This document shows positions 8,590 to 16,862 of a stretch of DNA of 51,501 nt, piece by piece. The notes under the pieces are model-generated. The model saw only the letters and a list, made by a program, of their open reading frames with translations. It was not told where the DNA came from and made no database searches. Source of the DNA: an uncultured Caryophanales bacterium (GTDB taxonomy: Bacteria > Bacillota_I > Bacilli_A > RF39 > UBA660); NCBI GenBank assembly GCA_946623125.1, contig CAMOQR010000004.1:1-51501 (forward strand). Reading direction: 5' to 3'. Made by a program: the position numbers and the translations under genes. Every line of letters begins with the position of its first letter. The stretch's first letter is position 1.

Positions 8590-9317
8590 GTGTTGTTGTT
8601 CCAGTTTATAATTCTTCTCAGACTATTATGAGATGTTTAAATAGTGTTCTTAATCAAAGTTATTTGAATTTAGAGGTTCTTGTTGTGGATGATTGTAGTA
8701 CTGATAATACTTCTCAAATTGTAAAAAGTATTGAAGATTCTAGAATTATTTATGTAAGACTTGAAAAGAATTCAGGTGTTGCTTGTGCTAGAAATAAGGG
8801 AATATCGCTTGCTAGTGGAGAATATTTATGTTTTATTGATTCGGATGATTTTTGGAAGCCTGATAAAATAGAGAGGCAAGTTGATTTTATGAAGAAGAAT
8901 CATTATTCTTTTACATATGGTTCTTATTATTATCATAAAAATGGGAAGAATCATCTTGCTAAGGTGCCTTCTCGTATGACTTATTTATCTTCTTTAAAAA
9001 ATACGGCTATTTTTACATCTACTGTTATGTTTCGTTTGAGTGACTTTGATCGTTCTTTATTGTATATGCCTCTTATTTTAAAGGGTCAAGATACTGCCAC
9101 ATGGTGGAATGTTTTGAGAGAGAGTGGAGTGGTTGCTTATTGTGTTCCTGGTGTTTATACTTATTATTCTGTTGGAAACAAGAGCCTTTCTCATAACAAG
9201 ATTTCTTCTTTAAAGAGAACATGGGCTTTATATAAAAGAGAAAATCTTTCTTTTTATAAGAAAATATATTATTATTTTTGTTATGTTTATCATGCTATTG
9301 TGAGAAGAATTTTTTAG
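8577..9317 (+). CDS. Family 2 glycosyltransferase
   Basis: A GT2 enzyme of 246 residues with a compact GT-A fold. VSVVVPVYNSSQTI at the N-terminus, VVDDCSTDNT near residue 37, ACARNKGISLASGEY and the DSDD metal site at 88-91 are all in place. The DTATWWNVLRESG region near 177 matches the acceptor-side motif in related capsule glycosyltransferases. The ATG overlaps the last 13 bases of the polymerase gene, which indicates coupling. It is followed by an AT-rich terminator, so it is probably the last gene of the murE-led transcript. Donor sugar unknown. Confidence 0.88.
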   Translation: MEKVSVVVPVYNSSQTIMRCLNSVLNQSYLNLEVLVVDDCSTDNTSQIVKSIEDSRIIYVRLEKNSGVACARNKGISLASGEYLCFIDSDDFWKPDKIERQVDFMKKNHYSFTYGSYYYHKNGKNHLAKVPSRMTYLSSLKNTAIFTSTVMFRLSDFDRSLLYMPLILKGQDTATWWNVLRESGVVAYCVPGVYTYYSVGNKSLSHNKISSLKRTWALYKRENLSFYKKIYYYFCYVYHAIVRRIF

Positions 9318-9346
9318 AAAAAATCATTATTTTGTGATTTTTTTCT
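9318..9346 (+). terminator. Intrinsic terminator after the glycosyltransferase gene
   Basis: AAAAAATCA (9318-9326) pairs with TGATTTTTT (9335-9343) around an eight-base loop and runs into further T residues. The stem is short and AT-rich, so strength may be modest. Confidence 0.6.
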
Positions 9347-9359
9347 TTTGTGTTATAAT
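9332..9359 (+). promoter_or_regulatory. Promoter for the vanZ-like/flippase unit, overlapping the terminator
   Basis: TTGTGA (9332-9337) and TATAAT (9354-9359) are 16 bases apart, with TG one base before the -10 (extended -10). The -35 lies within the loop and right arm of the preceding terminator. Confidence 0.6.
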
Positions 9360-9385
9360 GGTTAAGAGTTGAGGTTGGTGATATT

Positions 9386-9847
9386 GTGTTAAAAAAAGGC
9401 ATTAAGCTTTTACTTGTTTTATTATGTATGATGTCTATTTTTATGTTTTCAAGTGATACGGGGGAACAATCTCAAAAAAAGAGTGATAGTATTATTGTTC
9501 ATATTGGTGAATTTTTTATTGGACATCATTTGGTAGGGAAAGAAAAGGATGATATGATTGAAAAATCTGTTTTTTTTGTTAGAAAAGGTGCTCATTTTAG
9601 TATTTATTTAATTTTAGGTTTTTTACTTATTAGTTTGGTAAAGGAATATCGTCCACTAGATTATCGTGCATATGTTATTGCTTTTGTTATTGCGTTTTTA
9701 TATGCTTGCAGTGATGAGATACATCAGTTATTTGTTTCTGATAGAAGTGGTAGTGTTTTAGATGTTATACTGGATTCTTTTGGTTCTTTTGTTGGAATTA
9801 TAATTTATCGTTTTTTCTATATTGTAAGGAGGAAGAATAATGAATAA
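9386..9847 (+). CDS. VanZ-like family membrane protein
   Basis: A small integral membrane protein of 153 residues with the VanZ-like signature. FSSDTGEQSQKKS follows the first membrane helix (about 5-21), then FVRKGAHFSIYLILGFLL, and ACSDEIHQLFVSDRSGSVLDVILDSFGS before the last helix. The K-x-A-H-F and D-E-x-H-Q-x-F motifs are the conserved polar core. VanZ itself is linked to low-level teicoplanin resistance, but most chromosomal relatives have no proven role. The start is GTG 9386 behind GGTGATATT. It overlaps the flippase start by eight bases, so it may act in the same surface-polymer pathway. Confidence 0.88.
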   Translation: MLKKGIKLLLVLLCMMSIFMFSSDTGEQSQKKSDSIIVHIGEFFIGHHLVGKEKDDMIEKSVFFVRKGAHFSIYLILGFLLISLVKEYRPLDYRAYVIAFVIAFLYACSDEIHQLFVSDRSGSVLDVILDSFGSFVGIIIYRFFYIVRRKNNE

Positions 9848-11246
9848 AAAAAATCAATTGGCAAAGAATACTATTATTATATTATTTGGGAAGGTATCTA
9901 CTCGTTTTATTTCTTTCTTTTTACTTCCTTTATATACAGCCTATTTATCAAAAAGTGAATATGGAATTGTTGATTTAATTCAGACATATGTTTTGTTATT
10001 TGTTCCTATTATAACTTTAGAATTAGAAATGAGTATTTTTCGTTATCTTATTGATTCTAGAGATGATGATAATAAATCTGATAGACTAATAAGTAATAAT
10101 TTTTATGTTTTAGGAATTAGTTTATTGTTATTTAGTGTTTTATATTTTATTATTAATTCCTTTATGAAATTTCCTTTTCCTTGGATTATTTGGATTGATA
10201 TTATTGTATGTGTTTTATCAGGTAACTTTTTACAAATTGCAAGGGGATTAGGAAAAACGGTTGATTATTCTATTAGTTGTATTTTAACGGGATTAACTAC
10301 TGTTATTTCTAATATTATTTTAATATGTCATTTTCATATGCAGGCAGAAGGTATGATTATTTCTATGGCTCTTGCAAATGGGGTTTGTAGTTTGTATTTA
10401 TTTTTACGTTTAAAATTATTTAAGAGGATTCATTTTAAACTAGTTGATTACAAATTATTAAAAGAAATGTATCGTTATTCTATTCCTTTAGTTCCTAATG
10501 GAATTAGTTGGTGGATTGTTAATGTATCAGATCGTAGTATTATTATTTGGATTATTGGTGCATCTGCAAATGGGCTTTATGCAATTAGTAATAAATTTTC
10601 TATGATTATTTCATCTCTTACGGGTATTTTTAATCTTAGTTGGAGTGAGTCTGCTGCTTTAAATATTAATTCTACGGAAAGAGATACTTTTTTCTCTGAT
10701 ATTGCCAATACTGTTATGAAATTATTTGTTTCTTTAGGTGCTGGAATGCTTGCTTGTATGCCATTTGTTTTTCCTCTTATGATTCATCCTAAATATCAAG
10801 ATGCATATAACTATATTCCTCCTTTAGTAATTGCTACAGTATTTAATGTTGGTATCTGTTTTTATAGTCAGATTTATCTTGCTAAAAAGTTATCTAAGAA
10901 AGTGGCGTCTACTACTGTAATGGGGGCAATTATTAATATTGTGATTAATTTATTGTTTATTAAACAACTTGGTTTATATGCAGCAGCACTTTCTACTTTA
11001 ATATCTTATTTTGTTATGTTTGTATATTTCCATTTTGATTTAAAAAAACATGTAAATATTCAATATGATAAGTTATTATTATTTAGAAGTATTTTGATTT
11101 TTGCTTTTATCATTTGGATATATTACTCTCATAATATTTATTTGTATGTATTTGGATTTATTATTACTGTTTTATATTCTATTGCTTCAAATTATCAATT
11201 TCTATTAGGTTCTTATCATACGATAAAAAATAAAATAAAAAAATAA
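9840..11246 (+). CDS. Polysaccharide flippase (Wzx/MviN-MATE superfamily)
   Basis: A polytopic membrane protein of 468 residues, expected to have about 12-14 helices, of the polysaccharide biosynthesis (RfbX/Wzx) family. The N-terminus carries the typical pattern FGKVSTRFISFFLLPLYTAYL followed by SKSEYGIVDLIQTY. The middle has YRYSIPLVPNGISWWIVNVSDR, a hallmark of this family. It would flip undecaprenyl-linked oligosaccharide units made by the upstream glycosyltransferases to the outer face. It is translationally coupled to the VanZ-like gene by an eight-base overlap and is the last polysaccharide gene before the sigma factor. Confidence 0.9.
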   Translation: MNKKNQLAKNTIIILFGKVSTRFISFFLLPLYTAYLSKSEYGIVDLIQTYVLLFVPIITLELEMSIFRYLIDSRDDDNKSDRLISNNFYVLGISLLLFSVLYFIINSFMKFPFPWIIWIDIIVCVLSGNFLQIARGLGKTVDYSISCILTGLTTVISNIILICHFHMQAEGMIISMALANGVCSLYLFLRLKLFKRIHFKLVDYKLLKEMYRYSIPLVPNGISWWIVNVSDRSIIIWIIGASANGLYAISNKFSMIISSLTGIFNLSWSESAALNINSTERDTFFSDIANTVMKLFVSLGAGMLACMPFVFPLMIHPKYQDAYNYIPPLVIATVFNVGICFYSQIYLAKKLSKKVASTTVMGAIINIVINLLFIKQLGLYAAALSTLISYFVMFVYFHFDLKKHVNIQYDKLLLFRSILIFAFIIWIYYSHNIYLYVFGFIITVLYSIASNYQFLLGSYHTIKNKIKK

Positions 11247-11275
11247 TATTAACATATAATTCACTAGGTGATTAT

Positions 11276-11959
11276 ATGTTTTTTTTGAGTTTAATTCATC
11301 AGTTATTATCTTTTACTGGAAGTTATTCTGTGGATGCTTTTTTAGAACCTTTGTCATTAGAGGAGGAAGAAGAGTGTCTTAAGGATAAGAATGTGAATCT
11401 TGCTAGCAGAAATAAATTAATTGAACATAATTTAAGATTAGTTGCTCATATTGTAAAAAAGTATGATTCTGCCACTTGTGATACAGATGATTTAATTAGT
11501 ATTGGGACGATTGGTTTAATTAAGGGAGTTGATACTTACCAAGCAAATCATCAAGTCCGATTAACTACTTATTGTGCAAGGTGTATTGAAAATGAGATTT
11601 TGATGTATTTTCGTAAAAATAATAAATATAGTAATGATATTTCGATTAATGATCCTATTGGTTATGATAAAGATGGGAATCCTATTGAAATATTAGATGT
11701 TATTAAAGTAGATGATGTTGATTTTTCAGATGAGGTTCATCTAAGAGATAATATTCATTTATTAAATCAATATTTAAGTGTTCTTACTCCTCGGGAAAGA
11801 GAAATTATTATTGATCGTTATGGATTAATGCAACATGATCCTCTTACACAGAAAAGTATTTCTAAAAAGTTGGGAATTAGTAGAAGTTACGTTTCTAGAA
11901 TAGAGAAGAGGGCACTTACAAAATTATTAAAAGAATTTATTGTACATAATAAATTATAA
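11276..11959 (+). CDS. sigK: Sporulation sigma factor SigK-like, full length with pro-peptide
   Basis: A sigma-70 family factor of 227 residues closest to the late mother-cell factor SigK. Region 2 contains the SigK-like IEHNLRLVAHIVKKYD, DLISIGTIGLIKG and TYCARCIENEILM stretches. Region 4 ends with LGISRSYVSRIEKRALTKL, nearly identical to what I recall of Bacillus SigK. The N-terminal MFFLSLIHQLLSFTGS is hydrophobic and is followed by YSVDAFLEPLS, which lines up with the Bacillus pro-peptide junction (...S / YVKNNAFPQPLS). That suggests a membrane-tethered precursor needing SpoIVFB-type cleavage. ATG 11276 follows AGGTGATT. The gene is intact with no skin-like interruption. It is downstream of the flippase without a clear terminator. 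Confidence 0.88.
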   Translation: MFFLSLIHQLLSFTGSYSVDAFLEPLSLEEEEECLKDKNVNLASRNKLIEHNLRLVAHIVKKYDSATCDTDDLISIGTIGLIKGVDTYQANHQVRLTTYCARCIENEILMYFRKNNKYSNDISINDPIGYDKDGNPIEILDVIKVDDVDFSDEVHLRDNIHLLNQYLSVLTPREREIIIDRYGLMQHDPLTQKSISKKLGISRSYVSRIEKRALTKLLKEFIVHNKL

Positions 11960-11989
11960 GTTTATTCTTTTTGCTATCATTTCTTCTAA

Positions 11990-12018
11990 TTTACTTTTTC
12001 TTGAAAATGATTTATAAT
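11990..12018 (+). promoter_or_regulatory. Promoter of the polysaccharide deacetylase gene
   Basis: TATAAT at 12013-12018 has TTTACT 17 bases upstream. It lies in the 82-base gap between the sigma factor and the deacetylase. Confidence 0.5.
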
Positions 12019-12041
12019 GATGGTAGTAAAGAGATGGTGTT

Positions 12042-13457
12042 ATGGGTAGTGTAAAAAATGATAAAAAGAAAGTTCATAAGACGTTTTGGATTTTTTTTGC
12101 TGGTTGTGTTTTTCTATTGTTATTTTTGTTTTTATTTGCTGAATTTATTTTGTTTCCAAGGATTGAATTAAAAGGTGGTAATAAAGTAATATTAAATTAT
12201 TTAGAAGAATATAAGGAAAAAGGATATTCTGCTAGTCATTTTGGAAAAAATATTACAAAAAATGTTTCTATTTCTGGAAAAGTAAATTCTAAGAAATTAG
12301 GAGATTATAAAATTGTTTATCGTGTAAAAGATGGGGCTTTTCAAAAGAAGGTTGTTCGTACTGTTTTAGTTCGTGATAAGAAGAAGCCTTCCTTAAGTGT
12401 TTCTTCTGGTAATTTATATATTTGTCCTGGTTCGAAGTTTGAAAAAGAGGAAGTTACTGCAAAAGATAATTATGATGGAGATTTGACTTCTAAAATTAAG
12501 ACCAAAGTTTCTAAGGATAAAGTTACATATACTGTTCGTGATTCTAATGGAAATGAAAAAATTGTTTCTCGTAAATTTGTTTATGAGGATCATGAAAAAC
12601 CGGTTATTACTTTACTTGGCAGTGATGTTGTTGATATGTGTGTGAATGAGGTTTATAAAGATCCTGGATATGAAGTATTGGACAATTGTGATAGTGATTT
12701 ATCTAGTAAAGTAGTTGTTGATGGTAGTGTTGATAATAGTTTGGTTGGAGAGTATGACTTGTCTTATAAAGTTGTTGATAAAGCAGGTAATGAAGGAAGT
12801 GCAGCTCGAAAAGTAAGAGTAAGTAATGGGGATGCTGCAGGAGTTGTTTATTTAACGTTTGATGATGGACCAAATGAAGGTACAACGAATGTTATTTTAG
12901 ATATTTTAAAAGAAGAAGGGGTAGAGGCTACTTTCTTTGTAACGAGTAAAGGACCTGATGAGCTAATTAAACGTGAATTTGATGAAGGACATACTGTTGC
13001 TTTGCATACTTCTTCTCATGATTATGCAACTGTTTATGCATCAGATGATGCGTTCTTTCAAGATTTACAAACGGTAAGTGATCGTGTTTTAAGAATTACG
13101 GGAGTTGAGTCTAAATTTATTCGTTTTCCTGGTGGCTCTAGTAATACTGTTAGTCGTAAGTATTCTAATGGTATTATGAGTCGACTTTCTAAAGAGGTTG
13201 TTAATCGAGGATATAAATATTATGATTGGAATATTTCATCAGGTGATGCGGGAAGTACAACGGATCCTAATGAGGTTTATTCTAATGTTGTGAATAGTTT
13301 AAGAAAAGATAGGGTTAACATGGTCTTAATGCATGATATTAAACCATATACGAGAGATGCACTAAGAAGAATTATTCAATATTGTAAGGAAAATGGTTAT
13401 CCAATGAGAAAAATCTCAAATTGTACCGAAATGATTACTCAAAGAGTAAATAATTAG
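12042..13457 (+). CDS. Membrane-anchored polysaccharide deacetylase with Ig-like (DUF5011-type) repeats
   Basis: A 471-residue extracytoplasmic NodB-family deacetylase. One membrane anchor is at about 16-38. Three beta-sandwich repeats of the DUF5011/HYR type follow (D-x-x-K-P patterns; VDMCVNEVYKDPGYEVLDNC is the clearest). The NodB domain begins near 265: TFDDGP near 272, HTSSHDY near 322 (zinc histidines), RFPGGSSN near 360, YDWNISSGD near 395 and LMHD near 429. All catalytic motifs are intact. The likely substrate is peptidoglycan (PdaA/PgdA-like), giving lysozyme resistance or cortex modification, but a surface polysaccharide is possible. It starts at ATG 12042 after GAGATGGTGTT and has its own promoter. 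Confidence 0.88.
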   Translation: MGSVKNDKKKVHKTFWIFFAGCVFLLLFLFLFAEFILFPRIELKGGNKVILNYLEEYKEKGYSASHFGKNITKNVSISGKVNSKKLGDYKIVYRVKDGAFQKKVVRTVLVRDKKKPSLSVSSGNLYICPGSKFEKEEVTAKDNYDGDLTSKIKTKVSKDKVTYTVRDSNGNEKIVSRKFVYEDHEKPVITLLGSDVVDMCVNEVYKDPGYEVLDNCDSDLSSKVVVDGSVDNSLVGEYDLSYKVVDKAGNEGSAARKVRVSNGDAAGVVYLTFDDGPNEGTTNVILDILKEEGVEATFFVTSKGPDELIKREFDEGHTVALHTSSHDYATVYASDDAFFQDLQTVSDRVLRITGVESKFIRFPGGSSNTVSRKYSNGIMSRLSKEVVNRGYKYYDWNISSGDAGSTTDPNEVYSNVVNSLRKDRVNMVLMHDIKPYTRDALRRIIQYCKENGYPMRKISNCTEMITQRVNN

Positions 13458-13483
13458 ACAAATACTTTAAAATGGGTTATAAT
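13454..13483 (+). promoter_or_regulatory. Promoter of the yqeG-yqeH operon
   Basis: TTAGAC (13454-13459) and TATAAT (13478-13483) are 18 bases apart. The -35 overlaps the stop codon of the deacetylase gene. Confidence 0.55.
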
Positions 13484-13500
13484 ACGTTAGGAGTGGTGTT

Positions 13501-14019
13501 ATGGGGTTATTTCGTCCAACTATTTATAAACCTACAATATTTGACATAGATTATGATTCGTTAAAAAAACGTGGCATTCATTGCCTTGTTTTTGACTTAG
13601 ATAATACGTTAGGTTTAATTGAACATAAGAAGTGTCCTAGAAAGACTAAGCAATTGATAAGAAGATTGCAAAATGATTTTTTGATTTTAATATGTTCTAA
13701 TAATACAAGAAGACGAATTAAACCATATCTAAAAGATTTAGGAGTAGGCGGAGTTTCCCTTAGTATGAAACCTTCTACTTATGCACTTCATAAAATTAAG
13801 CATAATTATCATTTAAAAAAGAAAGAAATGTGTATGATAGGAGATCAAATGATTACAGATATTTTAGCGGGAAATCGTTATCATATTATGACTATTTTGG
13901 TCGATCCTATGGGAGATAAAGATTTAAAAATTACAGGTATCAATCGAGAACTAGAGAAAAAGATTATTCTTAGATATCAAAAGAAGGGAATATTTGAAAG
14001 AGGAAAATATTATGGATAG
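13501..14019 (+). CDS. yqeG: YqeG-family HAD phosphatase
   Basis: A cytosolic haloacid-dehalogenase superfamily phosphatase of 172 residues. Motif I is DLDNTLG at about 32-38. ICSNNTRRRI supplies motif II, MKPS the motif III lysine, and GDQMITD near 115 motif IV. The family lies upstream of the YqeH GTPase in most Firmicutes, exactly as here, and is presumed to support ribosome or nucleotide housekeeping; the physiological substrate is unknown. It starts at ATG 13501 after AGGAGTGGTG. Its last codons overlap the yqeH start. Confidence 0.92.
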   Translation: MGLFRPTIYKPTIFDIDYDSLKKRGIHCLVFDLDNTLGLIEHKKCPRKTKQLIRRLQNDFLILICSNNTRRRIKPYLKDLGVGGVSLSMKPSTYALHKIKHNYHLKKKEMCMIGDQMITDILAGNRYHIMTILVDPMGDKDLKITGINRELEKKIILRYQKKGIFERGKYYG

Positions 14020-15022
14020 TGAGAAACGATGTATGGGATGTGGAGTTGTTCTTCAAGATGAAAATGTACTACAAGAAGGATACACATCTAGTTTGGAAAA
14101 TGAACTTTGTCAAAGATGTTTTCGAATGAAAAATTATGGAGAATATCAAGTAGTTACAAAGTCTAATGATGAATATATAGATATATTAAGAGAAGTTGGA
14201 AAAACAAAAGATTTAGTTTTATATATTACGGATTTATTAAATTTGGAAAAGAATATTGAGCAAATACGTAGTATTATTCCCAATAAAATGATTTTGGTTT
14301 TAAATAAAATAGATGTTTTTCCAAAATCTGTTAAAGAAGAAAAATTAAAGGCTTATTTTGAAAGTGTAAATGTTCATTTTGAAGAAATCATTGTTATTAG
14401 TACTGCAAAGAATTATAACATTGATTATTTATTAAAAAGAATTAAGTATTTTCAAACAAGTCGTAATGTTTATGTTGTTGGACATACGAATGCTGGAAAA
14501 AGTAGTTTAATTAATAAGCTAATTAAGAATTATTCTGATAAGACTCAAGAATTAACAATGAGTCCTCTTCCTTCTACGACTTTAAGTACTATTACGATTG
14601 AAATAAATGATTATTTAACATTAATTGATACTCCTGGTTTGGTAGACTCTGGTTCTATATTGAATTGTGTTGATTCTAAAATGGTAAAGAAGATTTCTCC
14701 AAAAGAAGAGATTAAACCTCGTACTTTTCAATTAAAGAAAAATCAATCTATTGTAATTGAAAATTTTATGAGGATTGATTATATTGAGGGTGAAAAAAAT
14801 AGTTTTACTTTATATTTATCTAATGATTTAAAAGTGAAACGTTTATTTAATATTATTCGTAATAATGATTTAAAAGATAAATCTAAGGTTACTTGTTCTA
14901 TTAAATATGATGAAGATCTTGTGATTAATGGGTTAGGTTTTATTAAAATTGTTAATAAAGGGATATTAGATATATACCTTGATAGTAGTGTAGATGTTTT
15001 TACACGAAAGAGTTTGATTTAA
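14012..15022 (+). CDS. yqeH: Circularly permuted GTPase YqeH (ribosome biogenesis)
   Basis: A GTPase required in Bacillus for 30S subunit maturation. An N-terminal four-cysteine zinc finger (C7, C10, C33, C36) is followed by GTPase motifs in permuted order. G4 NKID comes first, near 99. The P-loop GHTNAGKSS is near 156, PSTTLST follows, and G3 DTPG comes after that. The C-terminal domain is the typical YqeH treble-clef and beta region. The ORF track starts at an upstream TTG; ATG 14012 with AAAGAGGAAAA eight bases before is better, giving 336 residues and an overlap with yqeG. A strong terminator follows the stop. Confidence 0.93.
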   Translation: MDSEKRCMGCGVVLQDENVLQEGYTSSLENELCQRCFRMKNYGEYQVVTKSNDEYIDILREVGKTKDLVLYITDLLNLEKNIEQIRSIIPNKMILVLNKIDVFPKSVKEEKLKAYFESVNVHFEEIIVISTAKNYNIDYLLKRIKYFQTSRNVYVVGHTNAGKSSLINKLIKNYSDKTQELTMSPLPSTTLSTITIEINDYLTLIDTPGLVDSGSILNCVDSKMVKKISPKEEIKPRTFQLKKNQSIVIENFMRIDYIEGEKNSFTLYLSNDLKVKRLFNIIRNNDLKDKSKVTCSIKYDEDLVINGLGFIKIVNKGILDIYLDSSVDVFTRKSLI

Positions 15023-15048
15023 AAGACAACTAAGTTGTCTTTTTTTTT
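15021..15048 (+). terminator. Strong intrinsic terminator after yqeH
   Basis: AAAAGACAAC (15021-15030) pairs perfectly with GTTGTCTTTT (15034-15043), followed by a long T tract. The stop codon sits at the base of the left arm. Confidence 0.9.
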
Positions 15049-15115
15049 GTCAAGATTGTGTAAAACTAATTTTTTCTTTGGAATGAGACTTTACTTTTTT
15101 AGGGTTTTTGGATAG

Positions 15116-15121
15116 TATAAT
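15116..15121 (+). promoter_or_regulatory. -10 element of the mraZ promoter
   Basis: TATAAT at 15116-15121. No good -35 is seen at 16-18 bases; TTTACT at 15090-15095 is 20 bases away. The first MraZ-type repeat begins ten bases downstream of the -10. Confidence 0.55.
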
Positions 15122-15130
15122 AATTAAGTA

Positions 15131-15157
15131 GTGGTTGATTGTGGTGAAAAGTGGGGG
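15131..15157 (+). promoter_or_regulatory. Putative MraZ operator: three GTGG repeats at 10-base period
   Basis: GTGGTTGATT, GTGGTGAAAA and GTGGGGGATG follow one another at exactly ten-base spacing. MraZ proteins bind tandem GTGG/TGGG-type repeats at one helical turn in their own promoter, so autoregulation fits. The third repeat also serves as the ribosome binding site of mraZ. Confidence 0.7.
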
Positions 15158-15163
15158 ATGAAA

Positions 15164-15601
15164 ATGTTTATAGGAGAATTTCATCATTCGATTGATGAAA
15201 AAGGTAGAATAATAATTCCATCTAAGTTTCGAGAGGAATTAGGTAGTTCTTTTGTTATTACAAGAGGGCTTGAAAATTGCCTTTTTGTCTATTCTAATGA
15301 TAATTGGGAGAAGATTTGTTCTAAACTAAATTCATTACCTTTCACTAAAAAAGATGCGAGAGTTTTTAATCGCTTCTTTATGTCAGGTGCTACAAGTGTT
15401 GAGTTAGATAAGCAAGGACGTATTAATATTTCTACTCCTTTAATTCAATATGCTAATCTTGTAAAAGATTGTGTTGTTATTGGTACTGGAGATCGGTTAG
15501 AAATATGGTCTCAAGAGTCTTGGGATGAGTTCTTTCAATCTAACAAAGATAGTATGTCAGACATAGCCGAAAATTTATTTCAAGAAAGTGTGGATCTATG
15601 A
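15164..15601 (+). CDS. mraZ: Transcriptional regulator MraZ
   Basis: A double AbrB-like (SpoVT/MazE fold) DNA-binding protein of 145 residues that controls the division and cell wall cluster. The N-terminal half starts MFIGEFHHSIDEKGRIIIPSK, with the conserved DEKGR turn. The second half repeats the motif as LDKQGRINISTPL. The track ORF starts at GTG 15131, but that GTG belongs to the first operator repeat. ATG 15164 follows GTGGGGG at good distance and gives the family's usual N-terminus. It is the first gene of mraZ-rsmH-ftsL-PBP. The stop overlaps the rsmH start. Confidence 0.95.
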   Translation: MFIGEFHHSIDEKGRIIIPSKFREELGSSFVITRGLENCLFVYSNDNWEKICSKLNSLPFTKKDARVFNRFFMSGATSVELDKQGRINISTPLIQYANLVKDCVVIGTGDRLEIWSQESWDEFFQSNKDSMSDIAENLFQESVDL

Positions 15602-16530
15602 TGGAGAAGCATGTTAGTGTTTTACTAAATGAATCTATTTCCTCCCTAAATTTAAATGAAAATAGTGTTATAGTGGATGCTACGTTGGGCTATGGTGGAC
15701 ACAGTAGTAACATCTTGGAGAGAATAAATAAGGGGTATTTATTCGCCTTTGACCAAGATAGTGAAGCAATTCGGCATAGTACCAATCGATTATCAAAGAT
15801 TGGTACTAACTTCACTATCATTAAAAGTAATTTTGTTCATATGAAGGAAATGCTTTTGGATGAAGGAGTTCATGAAGTTGATGGTGTTTTATTTGATTTA
15901 GGAGTGTCATCTCCTCAATTAGATGATGAGGAAAGAGGTTTTTCTTATCATCAAGATGCAAGACTTGATATGAGAATGAATCAAGAACAGGCTCTTTCTG
16001 CTTATGAAGTAGTAAATAATTATTCCAAAGAGGAACTTGCTAGAATATTTTTTAAATATGGAGAAGATAAGTTCTCTAATAATATTGCTAAAAAGATAGT
16101 TGAATATAGAGCATTGAAACCAATTGAGACAACTATGGAATTGGTAGAAGTGATAAAAAGTGCTGTTCCTATGAAGTTTCGTCTTGATAAGCATCCTGCA
16201 AGACAAATATTTCAGGCTATTCGAATTGAGGTTAATCATGAATTAGATGTGATTGAACCTGCGTTAGAACAAGCTCTTGATTTAATAAAAGTTGGTGGGA
16301 GAGTTTGTGTTATAACATTTCATTCTTTAGAAGATCGTATTGTGAAAAATTATTTTAAAGAAAAATGTATGATTGATGAAAAAGTAAAAGGAATGCCTAA
16401 TATTCCTTTAGAATATTTACCGGATTTTCGACTTGTGTATACGAAAGCAATTGTTCCATCTGATGAGGAGATTCGTCAAAATCCGCGTGCTAGAAGTGCT
16501 AAGCTTCGAGTTATTGAAAGAATAAAATAG
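15598..16530 (+). CDS. rsmH: 16S rRNA (cytosine1402-N4)-methyltransferase RsmH
   Basis: An S-adenosylmethionine-dependent methyltransferase (former MraW) that modifies C1402 of 16S rRNA. The SAM-binding motif DATLGYGGHS is near residue 28. FDQDSEAI follows, then the signature LFDLGVSSPQLDDEERGFS near 100 with RLDMRM. The C-terminus has CVITFHSLEDRIVK and NPRARSAKLRV. Length 310 is normal. Two adjacent ATGs (15598 and 15601) are possible starts; the first overlaps the mraZ stop (ATGA). Position in the cluster is canonical. Confidence 0.96.
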   Translation: MMEKHVSVLLNESISSLNLNENSVIVDATLGYGGHSSNILERINKGYLFAFDQDSEAIRHSTNRLSKIGTNFTIIKSNFVHMKEMLLDEGVHEVDGVLFDLGVSSPQLDDEERGFSYHQDARLDMRMNQEQALSAYEVVNNYSKEELARIFFKYGEDKFSNNIAKKIVEYRALKPIETTMELVEVIKSAVPMKFRLDKHPARQIFQAIRIEVNHELDVIEPALEQALDLIKVGGRVCVITFHSLEDRIVKNYFKEKCMIDEKVKGMPNIPLEYLPDFRLVYTKAIVPSDEEIRQNPRARSAKLRVIERIK

Positions 16531-16542
16531 GAGAGGATTTCA

Positions 16543-16842
16543 ATGAAAAAAAAGAAGAAAAAGGTAAAAACATCAAAATTTGAAAAATTATTGTATTCTA
16601 TTGCAGTTTTTTTATTAGTTATATCTCCTGTTTCTATTGTTTTTTCTAAGGCTACGTTGGCTCAAATTAATTTTGAGGTAGAAAAACAAAAGAAAGAAAT
16701 TGAGGCTCAAAAGAAAACCAATGAATCTTTGGCTATGACAATTGATGAATTGGCTTCTTTAACAAAAATACAGGAAGTTGCGGAGCAACAGGGTTTGAGT
16801 TATAATAATAATAATATTAGGACAGTTGTAGAAGATAGTTAA
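16543..16842 (+). CDS. ftsL: Cell division protein FtsL-like
   Basis: A bitopic membrane protein of 99 residues with a lysine-rich cytoplasmic tail, one helix at about 18-38, and a leucine/glutamate-rich coiled coil (about 42-75) outside. It ends in the short IQEVAEQQGLSY segment typical of FtsL/DivIC partners. It lies between rsmH and the transpeptidase, the standard ftsL site, and would recruit and regulate the septal PBP. Sequence similarity in this family is weak, so the call leans on topology and position. GAGAGGATTTC is a clear ribosome binding site. Confidence 0.85.
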   Translation: MKKKKKKVKTSKFEKLLYSIAVFLLVISPVSIVFSKATLAQINFEVEKQKKEIEAQKKTNESLAMTIDELASLTKIQEVAEQQGLSYNNNNIRTVVEDS

Positions 16843-16862
16843 TCTGTTGGGACGTGATTTAA

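Noticed and set aside
11276-11959. Skin-like recombination element interrupting sigK
   Set aside because: The coding frame is continuous across regions 2 to 4 and no recombinase is nearby.
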